A stretch of DNA of 64,000 nt from Nitrospinaceae bacterium (GTDB lineage Bacteria > UBA8248), in NCBI GenBank assembly GCA_018669005.1, contig JABJAL010000020.1, positions 129,117-193,116 of the forward strand, written 5' to 3'. The position numbers and the translations under genes were made by a program. Shown one piece after another: positions 8,498-17,019 of the stretch. The stretch's first letter is position 1. The number at the start of each line of letters is the position of its first letter. The notes under the pieces were generated by a model, which saw nothing but the letters and a program-made list of their open reading frames with translations, did not search any database and was not told where the DNA came from.

Positions 8498-9622
8498 TTG
8501 TTAATCGCACCCGACCCTAGAGTAGGTATGACAGCGTACCAAAAAGCGCTGCTCAATTTTCTCAAGGTAGCTCCGAATAACGGCGTACCGACGCTATCAG
8601 GCGCGAATATCTTGGTTGTTCAAATTGCGGGTATGGGAGACTTCACTTTGGCGACACCCGCAATTCGGGCCTTGCGCCATGCCAATCCATCAGGAAAATT
8701 AGACCTTCTCACCAGCGTCAAGGGCAAGCGGGCGGCGGATGGATGCCCCTTCATCGATTCTATTGATACGCTCGATTTTCTTGACGCTTCGCAGACAGTA
8801 GGTATTTCCTCGTTCAGGCTGCTTAACATCATTTCGAAAATTTTCGAGATCCGGAAACACCGCTACGACATCGCAATAAATATGATGGGCCTATACTCTT
8901 CAAAGGGTGCGGTTCGGATGGGCTTATTTCTCAGGAGCCTGGGAACACCGCTCCTGGCTGGGCGCAACACACTTGGAACTGGCTGTTTCTATCAACACGC
9001 CATTCAGGAAAATCTCGCTTCACCCCAAAATGAAAGAGATACCCATCTCTCTCTTATTCGACATCTTGGCGTTGAAAGTGAAGATAACGGCGAACTTAAA
9101 ATATGGCCCAATGAGGAAGATGAACAAAGCGCACAAACGATTTTAGCGGGAACAAAAACAAAAGGGCCTTTGATTATGGTGAACCCAGGCAGCGACCGCC
9201 CGGAGAAAAATTGGCCTAAGGAGCAATTCCTGCAAGTTATGTTTGCTTTGCGCGAAACACGCGGAGCCAAATTCTTATTGGCCGGAGGGCCCGCCGAGGC
9301 GCAGCTCTGCTCTCATATTGCCAGCGCTTTATCCTCTGATGCTTTCAACACAGTGGGGAAGATCAGCTATCAAGGCACCGCCTCATTAATGAAAAAATGC
9401 GATCTTGTTATCACGTCCGATACTGCCGCGCTCCACCTTGCCTGGGCGGCAGATATTCCCGGAGTCGCCCTATTCAAAAAAGAGAACTTGGGGCGCTACC
9501 GTCCCGCCACCGGAAAAATATCATGTCTTACCGGAAACGAAGACAAAAATATGGGAATTTTGAATATCCGACCTGATGAAGTGCTAAAAGTCTGCCTTGA
9601 AAAAATAGACATGGCGAGTTGA
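8498..9622 (+). CDS. GT9-family glycosyltransferase (heptosyltransferase-like)
   Basis: Belongs to the ADP-heptose:LPS heptosyltransferase family (GT9): the N-terminal domain has ILVVQIAGMGDFTLATPAIRALR, the strand and loop that bind the acceptor. The C-terminal domain has MVNPGSDRPEKNWP and ITSDTAALHLAWA, matching the P-G-(A/S)-x(n)-K-x-W-P and S-D-(S/T)-G-x-x-H-x-A blocks. I chose TTG at 8498 because AAGGAG lies 5 nt upstream (374 aa); ATG at 8342 or 8528 are alternatives. It is divergent from the Fe-S gene and convergent with galE. The donor sugar need not be heptose. Confidence 0.82.
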   Translation: MLIAPDPRVGMTAYQKALLNFLKVAPNNGVPTLSGANILVVQIAGMGDFTLATPAIRALRHANPSGKLDLLTSVKGKRAADGCPFIDSIDTLDFLDASQTVGISSFRLLNIISKIFEIRKHRYDIAINMMGLYSSKGAVRMGLFLRSLGTPLLAGRNTLGTGCFYQHAIQENLASPQNERDTHLSLIRHLGVESEDNGELKIWPNEEDEQSAQTILAGTKTKGPLIMVNPGSDRPEKNWPKEQFLQVMFALRETRGAKFLLAGGPAEAQLCSHIASALSSDAFNTVGKISYQGTASLMKKCDLVITSDTAALHLAWAADIPGVALFKKENLGRYRPATGKISCLTGNEDKNMGILNIRPDEVLKVCLEKIDMAS

Positions 9623-9643
9623 ACATTTAAAAAACGTTCAGCC

Positions 9644-10627
9644 CTAGTCAGATTTTGAATGCCATTTCCAAGCGGATGCTACAATCTGTTCCAGCTCTGA
9701 AAAAAGAGGCTGCCACCCAAGGATTTCCTTAGCTCGTCTTGCGTCGGCAACCAATTCCACAGCATCTCCTGGTCGCCGTTCTCCTTCCTTGCTAGGCACA
9801 GTTCTTCCACACACATTCTCGACAGCTTGAATGATTTCGCGAACAGTACGGCCCTGCCCTGTCCCCAAATTAAAAGCATCCGATGAGCCGCCGTCAATAA
9901 GATATTCAAGCGCTTTTAAATGTGCTGAAGCGAGATCCGTTACATGGACATAATCCCTTACAGCGGTCCCATCTCTCGTGGAATAATCGCTCCCATAAAT
10001 TTCCATTTGCGTTCGCTTCCCGAGAGCCGTCTCAATGACAATTGGAATCAAGTGGGTCTCCGGAACATGGCTCTCTCCTATATCACCGTCCATATCGGCA
10101 CCCGCTGCATTAAAATACCGCAAAGCCACACATGAGAGACCATATGCTTCACAAAACCAGCGCACCATATTTTCGACGATTCGCTTCGATTCGCCATAGG
10201 GACTCACCGGATTTTGTGAATGTTCTTCAGGAATAGGCACTTTGTCTGGCATTCCGTAAATTGCACAGGTTGATGAGTAAACTAAATGTTTCACATCGGC
10301 ATCCACCATCGCTTCGAGCAAATTTAAAGAATTGACCACATTGTTTCTAAAATATTTCCGCGGATTTTCAACGGACTCTCCCACATAGGCATTAGCTGCA
10401 AAATGGACAACGGCCCCCACTTCGTATTCCGAGAGTACTGCCCGAAGACGCTCGCCATCGGAAAGATCTCCCTCCACAAAAGGACCGTATTTGACAGCGT
10501 CGCGATGCCCTAGAGACAGATTGTCGTATGTAACCGGCACATACCCTGCGCCCGACAAAACTTTACAGGCATGTGAACCGATATATCCGGCACCGCCAGT
10601 GACCAATATGTTGCTCTTTCCCGCCAC
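9644..10627 (-). CDS. galE: UDP-glucose 4-epimerase
   Basis: An extended short-chain dehydrogenase of 327 residues, the normal GalE size. It carries the NAD-binding GGAGYIG (11-17), the SST block (118-120) and the catalytic Tyr144-x3-Lys148 in YGESK. GalE interconverts UDP-glucose and UDP-galactose in the cytoplasm, supplying galactose for surface glycans. The region 'LRYFNAAGAD' and the C-terminal substrate loop 'YSTRDGTAVRDYVHV' are typical of true GalE rather than other epimerases. The start is GTG at 10627 with GGAG upstream. Confidence 0.93.
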   Translation of the reverse strand: MAGKSNILVTGGAGYIGSHACKVLSGAGYVPVTYDNLSLGHRDAVKYGPFVEGDLSDGERLRAVLSEYEVGAVVHFAANAYVGESVENPRKYFRNNVVNSLNLLEAMVDADVKHLVYSSTCAIYGMPDKVPIPEEHSQNPVSPYGESKRIVENMVRWFCEAYGLSCVALRYFNAAGADMDGDIGESHVPETHLIPIVIETALGKRTQMEIYGSDYSTRDGTAVRDYVHVTDLASAHLKALEYLIDGGSSDAFNLGTGQGRTVREIIQAVENVCGRTVPSKEGERRPGDAVELVADARRAKEILGWQPLFSELEQIVASAWKWHSKSD

Positions 10628-11066
10628 GATATCTCCATAAAAAAAACCGAAAAATAAAACGCGGTTCTTGCCTCGTCAATTATTACAGGTACTTTTCCAT
10701 CAACGTCCAAGAGCATCATCTCTCAGCTCCGCCAGCAACCCCGGCTACAATACGCCAATCACCGCTGAGAGCCAGCCGCGCCGGCCACACAAGCGCACAA
10801 GATGCTAAAAACCAACACGAAAAATTTGGACGGGGCGAACAAGAGGCAAAAAACAACAGGCGATTCCGAGAATAGTAATAAGCAGTGCGAGGCGATCCTG
10901 GCCCGCGGCTCGCTCGCTCCAGATGCAAAATGGTTGCATCCATCAGCCACGGCTAATCACAAACCTTTTTGACAAATGCGAAATGAAAAATCTGTATCCT
11001 CGAAATATATAAAATACCGCTCATCAGTATATCCTATATTCTGATAAGCGGACACGGACGCTCCTC
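10628..11066. other. Non-coding region upstream of galE
   Basis: No supportable gene. It must hold the galE promoter on the minus strand. A perfect inverted repeat (GATGCAA/TTGCATC, 10922-10940) with a 5-nt loop could be an operator. A weak A-rich hairpin precedes galE. GC-rich short frames here look like chance. Confidence 0.4.
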
Positions 11067-11249
11067 CATGAAGGAAGCCATAGGGCCATTACAACCCTAC
11101 AAGAGAAACTGAGCAAGATTGGTACGAAGGTCTTTCAGCACGGACGATGCACTATCTTCCAACTCGCCGAGGTCGCGATATCAAGAGGGTTATTCGCCTT
11201 AATCTTGGGACTCATCGAGCTACTTCGATCATTGGCGCATCTAACGTGA
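11067..11249 (+). pseudogene. C-terminal remnant of an IS1380-family transposase
   Basis: In frame with the TGA at 11247-11249, this stretch encodes TTLQEKLSKIGTKV followed by a basic patch, then FQLAEVAISRGLF and a short helix. This matches the C-terminal end of IS1380-type DDE transposases ('L-T-T-L-R-E-K-L-I-K-I-G-A-K-V ... T-F-Q-x-A-E-V-A-V-x-R-x-L-F'). Upstream of about 11085 the similarity fades, there is no start, and the DDE catalytic core is absent, so only the tail survives. No clear terminal inverted repeats were seen. It lies directly before the TylF-like methyltransferase and is evidence of past insertion. Confidence 0.6.
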
Positions 11250-11330
11250 TCGAGGAAATTTTTGAAGCTAGAAAGTCTCCATCAAGGAATCATATGTGAA
11301 ATGTCGGCTAAAACGAATTTCAGACTCACT

Positions 11331-11358
11331 TTGACTGGAGGCCAATCCCAGCTATGAT
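11331..11358 (+). promoter_or_regulatory. Candidate promoter for the TylF-like gene
   Basis: TTGACT (11331-11336) and TATGAT (11353-11358) are separated by 16 nt, about 70 nt upstream of the ATG at 11431. This resembles a sigma-70 promoter. Confidence 0.4.
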
Positions 11359-11430
11359 TTCTATATGGTCAATTTGTAATTTTTCTGAGATTGTAAGTCT
11401 TCGACCTCAATTTAATTAATTTGAGAAAAC

Positions 11431-12219
11431 ATGAATCTGATCAAATCCTCATTGAAAAAAATAATCGGAAGATTCGGTTTTGAAGTTGTCCGGAAGGGTT
11501 CGGTACCCGCAGACCAAAGGCGGATTCGAAGCGATTTCCGGCCGGAAGATCTCCATACGATTAAGTCAGTTGAATCCCACACCCAAACGAGCCCGGAACG
11601 GCTCCTCGCTCTGATTCGCGCGGTAGAATACACCGTGAAGCATCAAATTCCAGGAGATATTGTCGAATGCGGAGTTTGGAAGGGTGGAAGTATGATGGCA
11701 ATAGCGAAAACCCTGATTCAATTAGGGGTCACAGATCGCGAACTCTATCTCTACGACACCTTCGATGGAATGTCACCGCCAACGGGTAATGATGTGTCCC
11801 TCTGGGGGGTGAATGCAAAAGAAGAATTTCAAAAGTTCCACGAAGACAACGATGACGAGACTGACCTGTTCAAAATGAACATCGTTCCCCTAGATGAAGT
11901 GAAAACTGCAGTATTCAGCGTGGGATATGATAAGAAGCGATTCCATTTCGTAAAAGGCAAGGTCGAAGAAACAATCCCCGGAATTATTCCGAATTCGATA
12001 GCCATTTTGCGGCTAGACACCGACTGGTACAGTTCTACGAGACATGAAATGGAACATCTTTTCCCTCGACTCTCTCCGGGAGGTGTTTTGATCATCGATG
12101 ACTACGGAGAATGGCAGGGTGCCCGAGCCGCAGTAGATGAATACATTAAGAAAAACAAATTGAAAATCCTGCTCAATCGGATCGACTACACCGGGAGGAT
12201 TGCGGTGAAGACCCGCTGA
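11431..12219 (+). CDS. TylF/MycF-family SAM-dependent O-methyltransferase
   Basis: A 262-residue protein of the macrocin O-methyltransferase (TylF) family, which methylates hydroxyls on sugars using S-adenosylmethionine and Mg2+. The SAM motif is VECGVWKGGSMMAIA, preceded by the helix that caps it. Further family blocks are YLYDTFDGM, LRLDTDWYSST (metal-binding Asp and the DTDWY signature) and IIDDYGEW near the end. The ribosome site is weak. The gene stands alone between an IS remnant and a convergent glycosyltransferase, a setting that suggests acquisition by transfer. It probably methylates a surface glycan sugar; the substrate is unknown. Confidence 0.87.
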   Translation: MNLIKSSLKKIIGRFGFEVVRKGSVPADQRRIRSDFRPEDLHTIKSVESHTQTSPERLLALIRAVEYTVKHQIPGDIVECGVWKGGSMMAIAKTLIQLGVTDRELYLYDTFDGMSPPTGNDVSLWGVNAKEEFQKFHEDNDDETDLFKMNIVPLDEVKTAVFSVGYDKKRFHFVKGKVEETIPGIIPNSIAILRLDTDWYSSTRHEMEHLFPRLSPGGVLIIDDYGEWQGARAAVDEYIKKNKLKILLNRIDYTGRIAVKTR

Positions 12220-12536
12220 AAGCCTCGATTCGAGGCTCACTCCGACGGACCAAGTCAACTATTTATGGGTGGGAATAGCGAAGTTCCACATGGGGTCCTA
12301 ATTCCTCATTGTACAGACCGTTCGTCCATCCGCTGAATCCTCCGGTAAAGAGATGCCCCATTAAATGGATTATCGGGGTAACAAATGACTCGAATGACCC
12401 ATCTCTCTCCCAGAGCGAGAGTCTCATTCCAGAAAGAGCATTTTCCCATTTTCAAAAATTTCATATGACTAAGTCCATAGAATGTTTTATTTTTAATAGC
12501 CATATTACCATCCGTTGCGTCTACATTAATCTGTTA
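12220..12536. other. Intergenic region after the TylF-like gene
   Basis: 317 nt with no convincing gene. The inverted repeat AGCCTCG-att-CGAGGCT at 12221-12237 starts 1 nt after the stop and could form a 3'-end hairpin, but no T-run follows. A 65-codon minus-strand frame (12306-12503) has no recognised relatives. Confidence 0.4.
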
Positions 12537-13733
12537 TTATACGGTGGAATTTGACCTAACTTCTTCAAAAACTTCCATGAGCCGATTCATATGGTGAGCG
12601 GGGAGAAATCTCCCGAGCACATCCTGGCGCCCTGCAACGCCATGGCGCTCGGCCAAATCGTAATCGGTGAGATACGCTTCGAGAGCCTGGCCCATGGCAG
12701 GAATATCTTTTCTCGGAATCAGCGTGCCCGTTTTTCCATCAGTAAGCCAGTCGGAGATGCCCCCAACATCAAATGCCACGGCAGGAAGCCCATGAGCCAT
12801 TGACTCAACCCCTACCATCCCAAAAGGCTCAGGCCAGATGGACGGCACAGCTGCTACACGACCCTGGGTAAAGACCTCAAAAATGCGCTCCTTGGGAAGC
12901 CATTCTGAAAAAATGACCGTGTGCCGCTCCGGGGCTTTCACAGCCAACTCCCTCAAGGAGGAGGCCTCAGATCCGTCACCGATAATCTCCAGCAAGGCTG
13001 GTACTTTAATGTAATCCAATGCCTCGATTAAACACTGAAATCCCTTCTCTGGAATAAGTCTACCCAGCGCGACGATCCGGCGCTCACGCCCAGGCTTGTT
13101 GGCAGTTATTTTTTCATCCACATCAGCGTAGAGATGTAGCACCTCGAGCTGCTCAGTCGAAAAACCACCTTCGATAAGCAAATCGCGCACATATCGGCTG
13201 GGTAAGAGCAAACGGGCAAATTCTTTGTTGGCCTGCCTACTACGTCTCACTTTATTCCAAACTTTTAGGGCAGTGTCGGGACGGCGAGGCATACATAGCT
13301 GCGTGTGCGCCTTCCACAGGCAATGTACATCGAACGGCTTAGTGCAGATACCATCCCAGGTTTGAGGCATGCGCCTTCCCGAGGGACAAGTGAGCCGAAG
13401 GCCCATAACATAGCGCACCACAGGTGCTGCCTCAGAGAGGACTTGGGAAACAGCCGGATCGAGCACCTGAATTTGATAAATGAGGTCGGGCGAGAACTGG
13501 CGCACAGCGCCTCGAACTTCATTTACCGCTTGGCGAGATTGGTCCTGAAAAAATCCCAGCGAACCAGGGACGTGGAAAGAAGGGCGGCGCCCTTCGAGAG
13601 CTGGATCCATTGGCGTGTCGTGGAGAACGCCGACCTCGTGGCCCAATTCTTCCAAACGAACGGCCACGTCGAGCATGTAGATTTCGGCACCTCCAACAGG
13701 ACAATAGTGCTCATTGCACAGCAATATACGCAT
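12537..13733 (-). CDS. Family 4 glycosyltransferase
   Basis: A 398-residue GT-B enzyme. The N-terminus MRILLCNEHYCPVGGAEIY contains the glycine loop typical of GT4 enzymes that work on surface polysaccharide. A Cys-containing insert follows the acceptor domain, around 'MPQTWDGICTKPFDVHCLWKAH', as seen in a subset of GT4 proteins. The donor site includes VALGRLIPEKGFQCL and EPFGMVGVESMAHGLP, the E-x7-E element. It is divergent from nothing nearby and follows the flippase gene on the same strand at a distance of 170 nt. Specificity unknown. Confidence 0.88.
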   Translation of the reverse strand: MRILLCNEHYCPVGGAEIYMLDVAVRLEELGHEVGVLHDTPMDPALEGRRPSFHVPGSLGFFQDQSRQAVNEVRGAVRQFSPDLIYQIQVLDPAVSQVLSEAAPVVRYVMGLRLTCPSGRRMPQTWDGICTKPFDVHCLWKAHTQLCMPRRPDTALKVWNKVRRSRQANKEFARLLLPSRYVRDLLIEGGFSTEQLEVLHLYADVDEKITANKPGRERRIVALGRLIPEKGFQCLIEALDYIKVPALLEIIGDGSEASSLRELAVKAPERHTVIFSEWLPKERIFEVFTQGRVAAVPSIWPEPFGMVGVESMAHGLPAVAFDVGGISDWLTDGKTGTLIPRKDIPAMGQALEAYLTDYDLAERHGVAGRQDVLGRFLPAHHMNRLMEVFEEVRSNSTV

Positions 13734-13903
13734 CGAAATCTGCTCGGCGGGAAAACGGGTGAGTGAAAAGCGCTAAAACATATCCTGGGCGCAAAATTAT
13801 CATTTCTTGTCATCAAGACCGGGTTTGCGAAACGAGCGGCGCTCAATGTATGCGTTCGGCTCGCGCTCACAATCCCAATTTATATAGATCGGACAAATAG
13901 ACA

Positions 13904-15472
13904 TTATGAATTTCGGCAAATAAAGCGTGCCAAACCATCGAATGGATAGCCCGCCCGCCTGATCACAGGCGCGTCCTCCTCGTCATAAGGCTTCAAAATC
14001 CAGGCCAATAGGACGAAAACAGCGGTAAAACCAAGCCCTGATGTCAAAAGATAAACCCATCTGCTGAAAGGGAACCATACGACGATCAACGTTGCAACGA
14101 TGCTCGCCGCAGTCATGGAGATAATCGCTCTGCCCGGAAGAGGAAAGCGCTGTAATTTTTCCACTTCTCTATATTCCCAAAATACCCGGCCAACCGCAGC
14201 GATTGCTGTCGCCCCGGCGGCTCCAGCGGCTCCCCACCTGGGGATTAGCAATAGATTAAAAACGATATTCGCAAAACCCATCACCACTCGAATATTGCGC
14301 AGCGCTTCATGTCGGTCAGAGGAGAGAAGTATGTTGGCGTGGGAACCGCCTCCAAGAATACTGACCAGAATTTGCCCCATGACAGCGATACGGAACACCT
14401 CGGCAGCGGGCAAGTAGGTTCGATCCAGGAACGTCGCCACGATTGCCGGAGCAATACCAAAAGCAAACACCATATATGGGACCGTGAGCAGCACACCGGA
14501 TTTGACGCTAAACCTCCATGCGCGTCTGAGTTGATCCGGTTCTCCCTTATTGGCCATGACAGAAGTGGCAGTCAGGGCGATATCACCTACACCCGCAATG
14601 AGCATGGTGCTAATCGCCAAAACAAGCGCGGAAGAGACATTATAGAAACCCACCTGAATCGTCCCGGCAAGCAAGATATTGAGAAGAATAATATCGGCGT
14701 TTTTTCCCGTGATAAAAGTAACAATCTCCATGGCCGTCTGCGATTTGCAAAACAAGCGTACAGGGACAAAATCCACTTTCTCTTCTTGCCCGGAAAATAT
14801 GCTGCGGCTCATCCATCCCAAAGTGAGCATTGTTAGAATGCTCGTTACCGACAGAAGAAAAAGAACGACACCTGCACTTCCGCCATTTTTGTATATCCAT
14901 CCCGCACCGGCAACATTGATTAACTGCACCAATGCCTTCGCTATCTTAGGATTCCTAAGATCCATCCGTGCCGAAAAATATGCCATGAGAAGGCTCGTAA
15001 GGCCCATGGAAACGATGTAGGGACCCATCCAACTCAGCAGATAGCCGACTCTCGGTTGGAGCAGGTAAGACATCAGCGGACCTGCCAAAACAAACAGCAC
15101 CGTTGCCACAAATACGCCTGCGCCCAACCGGACCGCGATAAAGCGCCGCATCAGGCATTTCATCATGCCAAGCTTGTTTTCCGCCAAGGGAGCACCGCGA
15201 ACAATGGTGGCTCGATCCAGGCCGAGGCCAGTGAGAATCAGGCCTAAAGAGGCATAGCTGACAATCGTCCCGTAAAAACCGAATTCCCGAACGCCGATTG
15301 CGCGAGCGATAAGAACCGCAAAAACCAAATAAAAACCGTAATCAAGGATGCCACCTATTTGGCTCCAAACGAATCCCCGCTTGACGCGCCGGCTAACGGC
15401 CTCCCGCTTTCTTTCTCCGCCGGCCTGCGGTCCATTAGTCTCTTGGGATATTGGATCCATTAGATCGTTCAT
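13904..15472 (-). CDS. Polysaccharide/lipid-linked oligosaccharide flippase (Wzx-like, MATE/MOP fold)
   Basis: About 522 residues, predominantly hydrophobic, with roughly 12-14 membrane spans, the pattern of RfbX/Wzx proteins that move undecaprenyl-linked sugars across the cytoplasmic membrane. After a charged cytoplasmic N-terminus, the first span GGILDYGFYLVFAVLIA is followed by A-R-x-x-G-x-x-E-F-G-x-Y-G, the characteristic loop of this superfamily. ATG at 15472 is one of several possible starts; none has a strong ribosome site. It neighbours glycosyltransferase and methyltransferase genes. The paired polymerase (Wzy) is not obvious nearby, though an O-antigen ligase-family gene lies at 22.4 kb. 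Confidence 0.85.
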   Translation of the reverse strand: MNDLMDPISQETNGPQAGGERKREAVSRRVKRGFVWSQIGGILDYGFYLVFAVLIARAIGVREFGFYGTIVSYASLGLILTGLGLDRATIVRGAPLAENKLGMMKCLMRRFIAVRLGAGVFVATVLFVLAGPLMSYLLQPRVGYLLSWMGPYIVSMGLTSLLMAYFSARMDLRNPKIAKALVQLINVAGAGWIYKNGGSAGVVLFLLSVTSILTMLTLGWMSRSIFSGQEEKVDFVPVRLFCKSQTAMEIVTFITGKNADIILLNILLAGTIQVGFYNVSSALVLAISTMLIAGVGDIALTATSVMANKGEPDQLRRAWRFSVKSGVLLTVPYMVFAFGIAPAIVATFLDRTYLPAAEVFRIAVMGQILVSILGGGSHANILLSSDRHEALRNIRVVMGFANIVFNLLLIPRWGAAGAAGATAIAAVGRVFWEYREVEKLQRFPLPGRAIISMTAASIVATLIVVWFPFSRWVYLLTSGLGFTAVFVLLAWILKPYDEEDAPVIRRAGYPFDGLARFICRNS

Positions 15473-15544
15473 CCGGAGGGGCGGAGTGGAACCTGTGTAC
15501 AAGGGTCAAGTTTGTAAAGCTATCACCGTAAATAACAACCCTAC

Positions 15545-15993
15545 CTAAACTGCAAATTCAAGACCAGTTTCAGAGCCGACCGGAACCTCATCACAGCTTT
15601 TAAGTACGGCAATATCGCCTAGGCTGGTGGTCTCGTTCCGGAACAATTCATCCATCAAAAAACGGACACAACGTGGATTGTATCACATGGGTCCCCCGTG
15701 CAACATTTTCTACGACACTCAGTGAAATAAAATTGGCCGCGACGCCAAGAAGAAAGGATGTCGGGAAAACACCCAAAACGCGGAACCCGTTTTTCTCCGA
15801 AAAAATGCGCAACACATTTTGGGTCCAGCGGTAATAATCAAAAGACAAACCATGAAGGGGTGAAATCGACGGTGCACTTAAAAGAAGCCGTCCACCGGGC
15901 TTTAAGACTCGCCTCGCCTCCCGCAACAAATTCTCATGTCCGAGAAGACGTTCGATAACCTTCCAGCATGTCCCATGGTCGAATACCTTTTCC
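15545..15993 (-). pseudogene. Broken SAM-dependent methyltransferase
   Basis: Reading the minus strand just after the neighbouring methyltransferase stop gives VFDHGTCWKVIERLLGHENL then REARRVLKPGGRLLLSAPS, the middle of a class I methyltransferase (motif 'V-x-E-H-x-x-x-x-x-x-L-x-E-x-x-R-V-L-K-P-G-G'). The N-terminal SAM-binding half is missing, with a stop codon at the join. The frame then stops at 15648, but a neighbouring frame from about 15665 continues MDELFRNETTSLGDIAVLKS to a TAG at 15545. A slip in the T6 run near 15655-15662 would explain the break. Both defects indicate a decaying gene. Confidence 0.6.
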
Positions 15994-15995
15994 CT

Positions 15996-16886
15996 TTAAT
16001 CATCTGACACCCCACCGAACCGAGGTTGGGTCAATGCGTTTTCAGCCGCCGATACGCTTTCTTCGCCAGATGATTTTTTCTGAAACGAGACGATGACGTT
16101 TTTGCAGAAATAGTGCCCCATGATCTCTTCCATACAATTCCAAAGACCATCCCAAAAATGGCGGAACATGCGAAATGGCGATTTCCCGGCCATCGGATTT
16201 CGCCGGTCTAATTTCCCGTACAGATCCCGAAGCACCCATGTGGGTTCCCCCCACGAGCGCCAATATCCCTCGCCACGAGTCTCGGCCGGCTCCAACCCCA
16301 CGCTCTTGCCCAGCGCGATAAGTTCTCCGGCGGTATAGCTCGTTTCCCAACCCCAGGGCCAAGTTTCCTCCCGAATCCGTCCTTTCTTCATCACGGTATA
16401 CCCGGTAAATGTTTGTGGAACGCTGATAACGGACCATCCCCCGGGAACTAACACACGAGCTTGCTCTTTCATCATTCCATCGGGCTCCCGGAAATGCTCC
16501 ACCAAGCCTTGATGGAAAATCAGTTGGATCGAATCTGTTCGGAAGGGAAGTCGAAAAACATCACCTTGCAGCAAAAAAATCCTTTCGCCCATCTGCTCGC
16601 CTACACGCCTTGAAACGACGAGGCTGCCCCGAGTGATATCGAGCCCGGAAAAATGGATCTGTGGATATCGCTTCGAGAGAATACAGGAGTCAATTGCGGT
16701 TCCACATCCCAATTCAAGCGCGTGTGAGCCTTCGGGAAGAGAGGACAGAACTTCGTTGAGCATACGAAGATAGCGATCCCGCTCTTCGAGGTGGCGCTTA
16801 ATATCCTCCCCGAGATCACTGTGACCCTCGAGTTCGCGGAAGATGGCTTCGTACTTTTCCACTGGCAGACTCGGAATCTTCATCAT
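15996..16886 (-). CDS. Class I SAM-dependent methyltransferase
   Basis: A 296-residue cytoplasmic methyltransferase. The SAM-binding motif I is ALELGCGTAIDSCIL, followed by the acidic strand 'FSGLDIT', motif 'LLQGDVFRLPFRTDSIQLIFHQGLVEHF' and the 'ARVLVPGG' post-motif. A long N-terminal helix precedes the domain and a C-terminal extension mentions nothing recognisable. The substrate is likely a small molecule or sugar intermediate given the surface-glycan neighbourhood, but this is inference. It starts with tandem ATG codons at 16886. A decayed second methyltransferase follows immediately. Confidence 0.82.
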   Translation of the reverse strand: MMKIPSLPVEKYEAIFRELEGHSDLGEDIKRHLEERDRYLRMLNEVLSSLPEGSHALELGCGTAIDSCILSKRYPQIHFSGLDITRGSLVVSRRVGEQMGERIFLLQGDVFRLPFRTDSIQLIFHQGLVEHFREPDGMMKEQARVLVPGGWSVISVPQTFTGYTVMKKGRIREETWPWGWETSYTAGELIALGKSVGLEPAETRGEGYWRSWGEPTWVLRDLYGKLDRRNPMAGKSPFRMFRHFWDGLWNCMEEIMGHYFCKNVIVSFQKKSSGEESVSAAENALTQPRFGGVSDD

Positions 16887-16914
16887 GGCATCCTATACAA
16901 GGAGACTCTAAAGC

Positions 16915-16930
16915 CCCGGCAATTGCCGGG
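16915..16930 (-). terminator. Palindromic hairpin downstream of the OsmC-like gene
   Basis: CCCGGC-AATT-GCCGGG is a perfect inverted repeat, 90 nt beyond the stop of the OsmC-like gene. On the minus strand it is followed by GCTTTAG, a short T-run, so it may terminate that transcript. Confidence 0.4.
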
Positions 16931-17019
16931 CCACCAACATGGACCGCGAAACTTAACATACGAACTACAACACCTTGTTTACAACACTCCCATACTTTGC
17001 CGGACCTGGAGCAAACGTT

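Noticed and set aside
10638-10667. A-rich hairpin resembling an attenuator just before galE (AACCG/CGGTT)
   Set aside because: Only 5 bp of stem around a 12-nt loop; too weak to support.
10716-10950. Short hydrophobic minus-strand frames between galE and the IS remnant
   Set aside because: No conserved motif or ribosome site; composition looks like GC-rich non-coding sequence.
12306-12503. A 65-codon minus-strand frame after the TylF-like gene, with a NPFNGASL stretch faintly recalling an IS5 transposase tail
   Set aside because: No ribosome site, only a few matching residues and no flanking IS features; chance similarity cannot be excluded.
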